A program made the translations under genes and the position numbers. 41,832 nucleotides of DNA from Spirochaetaceae bacterium (GTDB lineage Bacteria > Spirochaetota > Spirochaetia > DSM-2461), in assembly GCA_016744925.1 (NCBI GenBank), contig JADGDJ010000014.1, positions 1-41,832 on the forward strand, read 5' to 3'. The notes under the pieces are model-generated. The model had not been told where the DNA came from. It made no database searches and saw nothing but the letters and a program-made list of their open reading frames with translations. Shown here piece after piece: positions 19,593 through 28,457 of this stretch (its first letter is position 1; each line of letters opens with the position of its first letter).

Positions 19593-22500
19593 CTAGAATG
19601 CAATATTAATAGTAAAATTATCTAAATCAGAAAACGATGTCTGATTATTCCCGACTATATCTTTACCATTATTAACTGTGACATCAACATTCCAGAGACC
19701 TGTAAGTGCTCCAGAAACAATAGATGTTGCTCTATAAACTGTTGCTGAGTCCCAAACACCAGATTGGGAAGTAATAACAGCTGCTCCATGATCGCTGAAT
19801 CCCAATGTCGGATCTACTGTCTGATCCATTTCTTCACTATAGGTGATATCGATTGTAATCGTAGTTCCGCTAATGGTAACTGCAGAAGGATTCACCGAAT
19901 ATGAATTAACTACTGGTGCTGTTTCATCCCAGCTGCCGGACACTATACTAGATGTCGTATTCGCTCCATTACCGGCAAAGTCTTCAAGTGTATCCAAAGG
20001 TGCAAAAGAACCTGAAGGTGGAGTGTCAGAAATATTAGAAGAATTCAGACCTCCGAGGGTAATTATTATATCATTACCAGAAACAGTTATAGAAGATCCG
20101 TCTTCACCGGAAGCCACACCTGTTTCGACATCAACAACACCAAGTCGCCCAATCAATGAGTTCGGATCATTATCACTCATGCTGCTAATAGATGCTGGGT
20201 TTATCGGTTCGTCAAATGTAAAGGTAATTGTATCTCCATTTCCTGTTCCTGGAGATGATGGACTGCTGTCTTCAATGTTCACACTGAGAAGCGTTGGTTT
20301 AGTGTTATCCTCATATTTCACACTATTATCATCTGATGTTGAAACAGTATTGAGATTACCTGCAAGGTCATTTACCTTACCTGAGGAGATTTCTGCAATG
20401 ACTGTATCATTGTGCGTTAAATCGGATATGGTTATCTCATAAATGTTATTGATACCGGTATGTGTGGGTTCCGATATTATTGATCCGGGAGATGCTCCTG
20501 AGATATTTATATCAGTAGAATCAAAATTAAAGATTGGTTCAGTAAAAACAATCTCATAAATAACGGAATCAGTATGTATTGGATCACTTTGCCCTGATTT
20601 GACATCAATCGTAACATCAGGTTTTGTATTGTCATAGGTAACCTGATTATCTGTAAAAGAAGAAACCGTATTGGAATTACCTGCGAGATCAGTGACTTCA
20701 CCTGCAGGAATGACTACGGCGACAACATCACCCGATGACATGCCAGTAACAGTAATTTCATAATCGTTTCCACCAGCTGAGACAGGTTCACCAGTAATGC
20801 TCCCTAAAGTTCCACTGATGTCTATATCTGATGATTCAAAACTGCTGACATCAATCTCCTCTGTAAATGATATGATAAACTTAGCGCTGTCCATATTTGT
20901 AGGATCGTCTTGATCACTGTGTTCATTGATCGAGACATCTGGTTTTACATTATCATAGGCAACTGTATTATCCGTTGACATTGAAGTTATATTATCATTA
21001 CCGGCAAGATCCTGAACTCTTCCCGCTGGTAGAGATATCGTTGCAATATCACCTGAAGTCATTCCTGTCACTGTAATTGTAAAAGTGTTCCCACTTACCA
21101 GATTTAGCCCAGATGTTATTGACCCACTAGTACCGGTAATCTCAATATCAGCCTCAATAAAAGAGCTTACGTTTATAGCTTCACTGAATTCAAATTGGAA
21201 TTGCGCGGAATTCACGTTTGTAGGATCATCCTGGCCAGAAACCTTATTAACAGCAATAGTTGGAGGCACGCCATCAATTGCGATATCTCTAATGTCTCCA
21301 AGATTATTTCCCGCAGGAAGGCTCCTGTTTAAGAGGTTTGAATTCGGGCTATCATCCACAATTGAACCACCAGTGAAGTCTAATACAGTTAAATCAGACT
21401 CAGATTCACCAGATTGAATATCATAATAAAAACTCAATGTGGAACCTGAACCACCATTCAATGTGGCAACCCCGCCAGAATTCAATGTGAGGGACGCCTC
21501 CCCTGTTAAAGTTACAGATTCGGTAAAAGCAACATCTATGTAAAAATCCTCCACGAGATTAAATGGGCCGCTTCCGATTACTGATGAATTTATCGATAAT
21601 ATTTCCGGCTCAACACCATCTATTATATCTCGATTGGATATAGCAGCAAGAGGGTTCCCCGCAAGATCATTGATTGAAGAACCGTCAATATTTAACTGAG
21701 TACCTATATCTAATAAATCGAAAGTCAGAGTTGCAGTAACACCGACAAGTTCAATATTATTGGGGTAATTACCATTAGTTGAATAATAAGAGAGTGTGTT
21801 AGCTTGATCTTCATCTACTGATTCTGAAAAAACGACATTGACTGTTGTTAGTGATTCCTGGGTAACACTCTCGACTACTGGTCTTTCTTTGTCTTTAAGA
21901 TTAATTATACCCTCAGTTATTGTTGTGAATGTGGATGGGTTTCCCGTTCGGTCGTAAATGGAATTAGGTGCCGCTCGAAGTATAACTGTTTCCAGGCCAG
22001 ATACGGAACCTCCTGCCACAAAGATGTTTAGAATAAAGGATTCATCACCTTCCGATAAAGTTGAAGCAAATCCCGTTATCGAGGCTCCCGTGGCAGATCC
22101 TGAATTTGCACTGAAATCCAGGATAAAATCACTGATGTCTAAAACTCCCGAACCATCTGCTCCAGAATAGACATTGTCATCAAATTCAATAGAGATAGTA
22201 GCATTATCAGATGAGAGAATTCCAGCTCCCGTAATATCCGGCGCTATGGGGTCATCGTAAAAGATAAATAATTTATTCGTTGTGTTGAGTTCTGCGTCTT
22301 TGGCTTTCAGCCAGAATGTGAGAGATCCACTGTACCCTAAGCCTGATTGATCACTGGAAATACTATAAGTACCTGTTGTTCCATCCCAAACGATAGGATT
22401 TCCCGTACTGTTAGTACCACTCCACTCAACATCGTAAGTAAAGATCTGAACATCAGTACCGACTTGTCCCGTAATATCTATCATTGAAGTCAGTGCTGAA

Positions 22501-22988
22501 GAGTAATAATTCTGTTCAGAAAGATCTGGTTGAACAACAGTGATATACGGTCCTGTATCATCTTTCCAATAGGTAATTTCTTTAGATGAAACATTGGAAT
22601 TCCAGTCTGTCACAGTCAAAACAATAGTAAATGTATCCAGCAAAGTTACCGAGGAAAATGAAATCCCAAAACTTCCATCTGATTCTATTGTTATTGAATC
22701 GGATATTCCCAGAAAACCATATTTATCCGCATAAGTCGCTGATTCTATCCCACCCAAAATAATTCCATCATTATCTGAATAATCCCTAATGGTTCCCACA
22801 ATTGTTACCTGAGAGGAAATAAAATTTTGTACTGATAGATTAGGTGACGCGATCGAAATCGAGGGGGAAACCAGATCCTCCACTTCTGCGAGAAGTCTTT
22901 GATTAAGAGGCTCTGGGCAGGAAATTAATAAGATTACGGCTATTAATGAAAAAAGAAACTTTAACTGTCTGAATAATAATAGCCTCAT
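19593..22988 (-). CDS. Lipoprotein with tandem bacterial Ig-like repeats
   Basis: MRLLLFRQLKFLFSLIAVILLISC signal with lipobox-like LISC; tandem about 100-aa modules (KPDVSINEHSDQDDPTNMDSAKFIISFTEEIDVSSFESSDIDISGT...). Confidence 0.82.
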   Translation of the reverse strand: MRLLLFRQLKFLFSLIAVILLISCPEPLNQRLLAEVEDLVSPSISIASPNLSVQNFISSQVTIVGTIRDYSDNDGIILGGIESATYADKYGFLGISDSITIESDGSFGISFSSVTLLDTFTIVLTVTDWNSNVSSKEITYWKDDTGPYITVVQPDLSEQNYYSSALTSMIDITGQVGTDVQIFTYDVEWSGTNSTGNPIVWDGTTGTYSISSDQSGLGYSGSLTFWLKAKDAELNTTNKLFIFYDDPIAPDITGAGILSSDNATISIEFDDNVYSGADGSGVLDISDFILDFSANSGSATGASITGFASTLSEGDESFILNIFVAGGSVSGLETVILRAAPNSIYDRTGNPSTFTTITEGIINLKDKERPVVESVTQESLTTVNVVFSESVDEDQANTLSYYSTNGNYPNNIELVGVTATLTFDLLDIGTQLNIDGSSINDLAGNPLAAISNRDIIDGVEPEILSINSSVIGSGPFNLVEDFYIDVAFTESVTLTGEASLTLNSGGVATLNGGSGSTLSFYYDIQSGESESDLTVLDFTGGSIVDDSPNSNLLNRSLPAGNNLGDIRDIAIDGVPPTIAVNKVSGQDDPTNVNSAQFQFEFSEAINVSSFIEADIEITGTSGSITSGLNLVSGNTFTITVTGMTSGDIATISLPAGRVQDLAGNDNITSMSTDNTVAYDNVKPDVSINEHSDQDDPTNMDSAKFIISFTEEIDVSSFESSDIDISGTLGSITGEPVSAGGNDYEITVTGMSSGDVVAVVIPAGEVTDLAGNSNTVSSFTDNQVTYDNTKPDVTIDVKSGQSDPIHTDSVIYEIVFTEPIFNFDSTDINISGASPGSIISEPTHTGINNIYEITISDLTHNDTVIAEISSGKVNDLAGNLNTVSTSDDNSVKYEDNTKPTLLSVNIEDSSPSSPGTGNGDTITFTFDEPINPASISSMSDNDPNSLIGRLGVVDVETGVASGEDGSSITVSGNDIIITLGGLNSSNISDTPPSGSFAPLDTLEDFAGNGANTTSSIVSGSWDETAPVVNSYSVNPSAVTISGTTITIDITYSEEMDQTVDPTLGFSDHGAAVITSQSGVWDSATVYRATSIVSGALTGLWNVDVTVNNGKDIVGNNQTSFSDLDNFTINIAF
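20300..21270 (-). repeat. Tandem Ig-like module repeats inside the lipoprotein CDS (unit about 310-330 bp)
   Basis: Recurring KPDV.I...S.Q.DPT...SA.F...F.E.I...F...DI.I.G..GSI...N.Y.ITV.....GD...V.IPAG.V.DLAGN.N. in adjacent segments. Confidence 0.75.
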
Positions 22989-23180
22989 TGGGTATATCTC
23001 CACTGTAGGGAAAAGTTGATATTAATTTATAATAGTAATCTAGATATCATTTATGTACTATCATTATACGTCATTTTCCTTAAATCATCTGGCAATTTAC
23101 TTTCCTGCATTGTTTACACGATCAGTGAAGTATACTATTACCTCTAAATAATTGCGATAAGAAAAAAATGGAGAAAGCAA

Positions 23181-23786
23181 ATGCAAATAAAAGCAGTTGT
23201 CTTTGACTTTGACGGCACATTGACAAAACAAGGTTCAATCGATTTCAAAAACATAAAAAAACAAATCGGTTGCCCGGTACAAATGCCTATCCTCGATTAT
23301 ATAGAAAATCTCAGTGAAATAGATAAGATCAACGCCAGAGATATCCTTGACAGAAAAGAATACGAAGCTTCTGAAATTTCTCAGGAAGAGGAATATGCCA
23401 CAGAGATACTGGAGTATCTAACGCTGAATAAAATACCTACTTTTATTTTGACTAGAAACAGCAAAAAATCGATAGAACGATCATTTCGAAATTTCAAGAC
23501 AATCAAGAGAGAAAACTTTCTCCGCATAATAACCAGGGATGATCCCTTTCCCGTCAAACCGGATCCAACATCTCTCTTTGAGATTGCTGAAGAGCTCAAT
23601 ATTTTACCGGGAGAAATTCTCATTGTGGGTGATTACATTCATGACATGCAGGCCGGATTAAACGGAGGTTGCATAACAGTATACAAAATAACAAATAGAG
23701 ATAACGACCATCTTGTACAAAGCGATTTCAAGATTAACGGCTTATGTGAACTCATACCGATATTTCAAAAATTTCTTCCTGAATAG
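23181..23786 (+). CDS. HAD-superfamily hydrolase (phosphoglycolate phosphatase-like)
   Basis: VFDFDGTLTKQG motif I, FILTRNSKKS motif II, VKPDP..., ILIVGDYIHDMQAG motif IV. Confidence 0.9.
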   Translation: MQIKAVVFDFDGTLTKQGSIDFKNIKKQIGCPVQMPILDYIENLSEIDKINARDILDRKEYEASEISQEEEYATEILEYLTLNKIPTFILTRNSKKSIERSFRNFKTIKRENFLRIITRDDPFPVKPDPTSLFEIAEELNILPGEILIVGDYIHDMQAGLNGGCITVYKITNRDNDHLVQSDFKINGLCELIPIFQKFLPE

Positions 23787-24261
23787 AAAAGGAATTGAAA
23801 AAATATCACACTAACATCATACATAAATATTTTTACATTCCCCAGAATTACCACATCAATTATGGATTGATATTTTTTCAGATCTATTGGATATTTCTAT
23901 AATTTATTTTCCTGAATTAGTAGTGATTATTCAATCGAAGAAATATCAGAGTATTTTTAGATTTAAAGAATTGAATTAACATAAATATTTTTATGTAAAT
24001 ATTGTAATACATAAGCTATACAAACATCTAAATATGAGAAAAGACATTTTTTTCGCTAATCACATAACAGTAAAATATTTATATAAATAGTAATATTTGT
24101 TATATTAGTACGGTATAGGGTAAATATTATTATAGTAACAAAAATTAGCATCAATCTATTCTTAGAATACATATTATGCTACTTCCTTTCTCAATCATCA
24201 TTTTATTTATATATCTATATAAGTTAAGATTTGTACATATAAGTAATAATGAAATCTAAAA

Positions 24262-24312
24262 TCTAAAAACCCCGCATTGAACTCTTCAATTCTATTTGAA
24301 ATCAGTGCAGGA
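24262..24312 (-). terminator. Probable rho-independent terminator downstream of the DUF554 gene
   Basis: Minus strand: CCTGCACTGA...TCAATGCGGGG stem (one mismatch, wobbles) with inner TTCAA/TTGAA stem, followed by TTTTTAGATTTT. Confidence 0.6.
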
Positions 24313-24375
24313 AAATTTTGTATGTTATGAGTATATTTAGAGAACTAAGGGGTACTATAATATTTTTTACCATCT

Positions 24376-25050
24376 CTACAAAAACAATGCAAAAACTACT
24401 GCAAATAACAGTGCGGGTATCATGTTTACAGTTTTGATTTTTTTAATCTCTAAAATGGAAATTCCCAATCCCAAAAGCAGCAATCCACCGGTTGCACTGA
24501 TCTCGCTGATTACAGTTTCTGTCAGATAAACCTGAACCAGTTCGGCAAAAAGTGTCAGCCCTCCCTGGAATACGATAAGAGGTATTATTGAAAAGAGGAC
24601 TCCCACACCGAGAGTCGAGGTCAATGCAATTGCCGAAATTCCATCGAGAACAGATTTAGCCAGGAGCAGATTTGGATAGGAACCCAGCCCCTCTTCGATA
24701 GCTCCCAGAACAGTCATGGATCCCATGCAGTAGAGAAGAAATGCCGTAACCATTCCTTCGGAAAAATTACTGCTTTCAGACCTGGACATTTTTTTTAGTC
24801 TCTCTCCGAGACGGTCGAGAGCCATATCAATTCTGAGCAACTCTCCACAGACCCCGCCGAGAATGATGCTGAAGATCATAAAGAGAATATTATCGACCTT
24901 TATGGCCATCATGATACCAAGAGTCACAGTGAAGAGACCGATCCCCTGGAAGGCGATTTTGATCAATCTATCAGGTGTTTTTTTGTGGATGATAAGCCCG
25001 ATGATTCCTCCTGCCAATATAGCTGCTGCATTTACTATCGTTCCAAACAT
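24376..25050 (-). CDS. DUF554 family membrane protein
   Basis: MFGTIVNAAAILAGGIIGLIIHK...FQGIGLFTVTLGIMMA and GSMTVLGAIEEGL, several TM segments. Confidence 0.9.
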   Translation of the reverse strand: MFGTIVNAAAILAGGIIGLIIHKKTPDRLIKIAFQGIGLFTVTLGIMMAIKVDNILFMIFSIILGGVCGELLRIDMALDRLGERLKKMSRSESSNFSEGMVTAFLLYCMGSMTVLGAIEEGLGSYPNLLLAKSVLDGISAIALTSTLGVGVLFSIIPLIVFQGGLTLFAELVQVYLTETVISEISATGGLLLLGLGISILEIKKIKTVNMIPALLFAVVFALFL

Positions 25051-25130
25051 TTTATGCTATCCCCCAATACATAATTCTTGATATAATCAAAACACTATTA
25101 AAAACTAAAATCAACAGATGGTAATCATGC

Positions 25131-25628
25131 ATGTGTATTATAGATGTCTATCAAATGGCTGAAGCCCGTGAAAATAGAAGAAACAATCAGCTGAAATTGA
25201 TGAAAAAATTCAATTTTCCACTCATTTCATTCACACTGAATATACCCGGCCCCAGAAAGAGCTCATTTCATTTCAGCCGAATACATGCTGAAGGGATTCG
25301 CATAATTTATGAGAAATTGAATGGTTCCGTAATAAATATGGATTCATACAAATTATTAACCGGAAATGAAGCCTATTTCTCGATAGATCTGGCGGCAACT
25401 GTAATTAAACGAATAACCATTGAAATAGAAGATACTCACAAAATGGGAAGAATTTTTGATATAGATGTACTGGATAAAGAGGGCTTATCCATATCCAGAA
25501 CCACACTGGGTATGAAGCCGAGAAAATGCCTTATTTGCCCGGAAGAAGCCGCAGTTTGCAGCCGAAGCAGATCCCACACAGTTGAGGATCTGCTCGAAGA
25601 GATTGAATCAATTACCCGAAAATTCTGA
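25131..25628 (+). CDS. citX: CitX-like apo-citrate lyase phosphoribosyl-dephospho-CoA transferase
   Basis: AEARENRRNNQLKLMKKFNFPLISFTLNIPGPRK N-terminal signature and RKCLICPEEAAVCSRSRSHTVEDLLEEI C-terminal signature. Confidence 0.75.
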   Translation: MCIIDVYQMAEARENRRNNQLKLMKKFNFPLISFTLNIPGPRKSSFHFSRIHAEGIRIIYEKLNGSVINMDSYKLLTGNEAYFSIDLAATVIKRITIEIEDTHKMGRIFDIDVLDKEGLSISRTTLGMKPRKCLICPEEAAVCSRSRSHTVEDLLEEIESITRKF

Positions 25629-26681
25629 AGCATCGATAAAAGCGGCGCTTATGACAGTATCACCATCATAAAAAACAGCTAATTGTCCGGGCGTTATGGC
25701 CCGTCTCTCTTCACTGAATTTAATTAGATATTTTCCATCAGATTTCTTTTTGACAATTGTTCCTTGGATGCCATCATCGCGATAGCGGATCTTTACCTGT
25801 ACTTCCAGCGGCAGCGGTGGTTCAATAATGGCTCCCCAGTTCATAGAACCCACAATCATCGAAGAGGAGAGCAAATCCCTGTTGTAACCTATGACGACAT
25901 TATTATTCCCACCGTCAAGACCGATGACATAATAGGGATCATCGGCGGAGCTCAGCCCCAATCCTCTCCGCTGTCCAATCGTATAGTTTTCTATACCTTT
26001 ATGCCTACCGAGGATTTTTCCGGTTTTATCAATGAAATTTCCCTTTCCGCTCTCTTTTTCATCGATATAATTTCTGTAATCTCCCGAACAGAGATCCTGG
26101 CTTTCCTTCTTCTTCGCAGTGAATAGGCCAACTTCAGAAGCGATCTCCTTAACCTGCTTTTTGTCCATGCGGCCAAGGGGAAAAAGTATCCTGGACAGCT
26201 GATCCTGAGTGAGCATAGATAGGAAATATGCCTGATCCTTGTCGGTATGTGTCCCTTTTCGCAATTCATAGCGCCCACTTACACTATTCTTTTCAATCAA
26301 AGCATAATGTCCTGTGGCAAACATATCGAATTGCAATCCCGATTCTAAAACCTTCTCCAGGAACAAACCGAATTTGATATAGCGGTTACAGACGATACAG
26401 GGATTGGGAGTTCTTCCAGAAAGGTATTCCGCTTTCATATATTGTACCACTTTCTCATGGTATTCTTTTTCCATATCTATGGATATGTATTCAATATCGA
26501 GAAATTCCGCCACTTTTACGGCATCATCCTCTTCTTTGTTTTCATCGAGGGGAAATAGATTCATCCTTACTCCGATGACCTCGTGCCCCTCTTTTTTCAA
26601 TAAGTGTGCGACCACCGACGAATCGACACCACCGCTCAGACCGACTGCTATTCTCAAAATACTAGCCCTCATATATCTCAA
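25608..26681 (-). CDS. mnmA: tRNA-specific 2-thiouridylase MnmA
   Basis: AVGLSGGVDSSVVAHLLKKEGHEVIGV PP-loop, TPNPCIVCNRYIKFG, SQDLC catalytic Cys region, GQRRGLG. Confidence 0.95.
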   Translation of the reverse strand: MRYMRASILRIAVGLSGGVDSSVVAHLLKKEGHEVIGVRMNLFPLDENKEEDDAVKVAEFLDIEYISIDMEKEYHEKVVQYMKAEYLSGRTPNPCIVCNRYIKFGLFLEKVLESGLQFDMFATGHYALIEKNSVSGRYELRKGTHTDKDQAYFLSMLTQDQLSRILFPLGRMDKKQVKEIASEVGLFTAKKKESQDLCSGDYRNYIDEKESGKGNFIDKTGKILGRHKGIENYTIGQRRGLGLSSADDPYYVIGLDGGNNNVVIGYNRDLLSSSMIVGSMNWGAIIEPPLPLEVQVKIRYRDDGIQGTIVKKKSDGKYLIKFSEERRAITPGQLAVFYDGDTVISAAFIDASEFSGN

Positions 26682-26703
26682 ATGATTATATCTGTCTTTT
26701 ACC

Positions 26704-26732
26704 TTGACAGATAATTTAAATTTACTGATTAT
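26704..26732 (+). promoter_or_regulatory. Candidate sigma70-type promoter
   Basis: TTGACA (26704-26709), 17-nt spacer, GATTAT (26727-26732); just upstream of an SD and a short ORF. Confidence 0.5.
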
Positions 26733-26763
26733 TAACTTAGATTATACATATTCAGGAGGTCGT

Positions 26764-26805
26764 ATGAAAGCTATTGTTAAGAGGATGTTCCTGTTCAGGG
26801 GATAA
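26764..26805 (+). CDS. Candidate leader peptide or small protein MKAIVKRMFLFRG (13 aa)
   Basis: AGGAGG SD at 26754-26759, ATG at 26764, TAA at 26803-26805; preceded by a promoter-like sequence and followed by inverted repeats. Confidence 0.4.
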   Translation: MKAIVKRMFLFRG

Positions 26806-26997
26806 ATTTTCTTTATTGTTAATAAACATTTTTTTTATCCTTAACTAATTATATGAACACTTAGAAAATCGCGCTGCGCTTGAATGGCCCATTGTTCGGC
26901 ATTGCAAGTTTCGCGCCACATCTATAATTACCGAACAGGACATCCACAATCTACTCATATTTTAGCTCCTTATCAAAGGAGTCTGAGGAGATTTCTC

Positions 26998-27396
26998 ATG
27001 TCCAGACACGACAAAACAAAAATCAATTACAATGAAACTTTTATCTGCGACAATTGCGGCAGAACCGTCAGTCCTTGTGAAAGTGGAAGTGAACACAGGA
27101 ACCACTGCCCGTGGTGTCTCTGCAGCCGTCATATGGATTTGAAGCCCGGCGACAGGAGATCCGGATGCAGAGGACTCATGGAACCGATTTCCATCTGGGT
27201 CAGAAACGACCGGGAATGGGCTGTTTTACATCGCTGTACTCAATGCGGATTTATCCGACCGAACAGAATAGCCGGAGACGATAATGAAGTTCGATTATTC
27301 ACATTAGCGGCAAAAGCCATGACGATGATGCCTTTCCCTGCTGAAAAAACACTTAATGCGATACATATGAACAGTGTAAAGGAAGAGATCTTATGA
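26998..27396 (+). CDS. RNHCP domain protein
   Basis: HRNHCPWCLCSRHMD signature and multiple CxxC. ORF track start at 26884 is probably too early; GAGGAG SD at 26985-26990 precedes ATG at 26998. Confidence 0.85.
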   Translation: MSRHDKTKINYNETFICDNCGRTVSPCESGSEHRNHCPWCLCSRHMDLKPGDRRSGCRGLMEPISIWVRNDREWAVLHRCTQCGFIRPNRIAGDDNEVRLFTLAAKAMTMMPFPAEKTLNAIHMNSVKEEIL

Positions 27397-28454
27397 ATTT
27401 AGATAAATGGGGATGGAACTCATTCTTTGAAGAAAATTTTAGGATATATGGGGAACAGAATCTCAAACCGGGACGGATAGTCCGCGAATCAAGGCATATA
27501 TACAATGTAGAGACTGACTCGGGACAGTACAAAGCCCAAGTGTCGGGACACTATATGTATACTGCTCTTAACAGATCCGAATACCCGACGATCGGAGATT
27601 GGGTCGCGTTGAGAATAGAAAACGATACTGCCATTATTGAAAAACTTGTAGAGAGGAAAAGTGCCTTTTCGAGAAAGAGAGCCGGCATAGAGATAGAGGA
27701 ACAGATAATTGCTGCCAATATCGACTACCTATTTCTCGTTTTTGGTCTCGATGGTGGAAGGAATTTCTCATCAGGTGCCATCGAGCGTTTTCTCACAAGG
27801 TCATGGGACAGTGGAGCACAACCTGTCATTCTACTGAATAAAAGTGATCTCTGTGAAAATGTCGACAACTTCAGAATTGAAGCTGAAGCTGTTTCCGCCG
27901 GTGCAGAGATATTTGTGACCAGCGCCCTAACGGGAGAAGGTCTGACTGAACTGGGAACATTTATGAGACCTGGGAAGACAATCGCCTTCACAGGATTTTC
28001 AGGAGTTGGGAAATCGGCTCTGATAAATAAATTATGCGGTGTCGATCTTTTAAAAACGGGACTGCAGAGAGAACATGACCTGAAAGGACGTCATACGACG
28101 ACCACCAAAGAGTTATTGTGCCTGGAAAATGGCGCAATTCTCATTGATTCCCCTGGAATCAAGGAACTGCAATTATGGGGTTCTGAAGAATCCCTTGCCA
28201 ACTCTTTTGATGATATCAGTGGATTTGCGGAACACTGCCGATTCAAAGACTGTTCCCATAGCGGGGAACCGGGGTGTGCAGTACAGGAGGCTCTTTCTTC
28301 AGGAGAACTGGATCACAGAAGATTTGAAAATTACAAAGATATGCAGAAGGAACTGAAATATCTCGAGTCCAAGCAGAATGTGCGCATGGCTCTTGAAGAA
28401 AAATCCAAATGGAAGAATATTGCTAAATTTCAAAAATCTTTGAAAAAGAGATGA
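27393..28454 (+). CDS. rsgA: Ribosome small subunit-dependent GTPase A
   Basis: Circularly permuted GTPase motifs (LLNKSDL, GFSGVGKSALINKL, RHTTTTKEL, DSPGIKEL) and a C-terminal Cys/His zinc site; ATGA overlap with the RNHCP gene. Confidence 0.95.
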   Translation: MNLDKWGWNSFFEENFRIYGEQNLKPGRIVRESRHIYNVETDSGQYKAQVSGHYMYTALNRSEYPTIGDWVALRIENDTAIIEKLVERKSAFSRKRAGIEIEEQIIAANIDYLFLVFGLDGGRNFSSGAIERFLTRSWDSGAQPVILLNKSDLCENVDNFRIEAEAVSAGAEIFVTSALTGEGLTELGTFMRPGKTIAFTGFSGVGKSALINKLCGVDLLKTGLQREHDLKGRHTTTTKELLCLENGAILIDSPGIKELQLWGSEESLANSFDDISGFAEHCRFKDCSHSGEPGCAVQEALSSGELDHRRFENYKDMQKELKYLESKQNVRMALEEKSKWKNIAKFQKSLKKR

Positions 28455-28457
28455 TGT

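Noticed and set aside
19843-20442. 199 aa plus-strand ORF antisense to the Ig-like lipoprotein
   Set aside because: Arises from low-stop antisense frames of repetitive Ig modules; no motif or initiation signal that I could support.
21085-21417. 110 aa antisense ORF in the Ig-repeat region
   Set aside because: Same shadow effect of repeat composition.
23110-23136. TTGTTT-15-TATACT promoter upstream of the HAD gene
   Set aside because: Spacing of 15 and weak -35; not distinguishable from background in AT-rich DNA.
23787-24375. CRISPR array or tandem repeat array in the AT-rich gap
   Set aside because: Only one 15-nt direct repeat pair; no regular spacing.
25764-26278. Overlapping ORFs on both strands inside mnmA
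   Set aside because: mnmA frame is unambiguous by family motifs; the others are shadows.
26820-26900. Complete integron attC site
   Set aside because: Only one arm looks attC-like; CCTTAAC at about 26838-26845 is a weak inverse-core match and the intervening arms do not pair. Kept only as a half-site finding.
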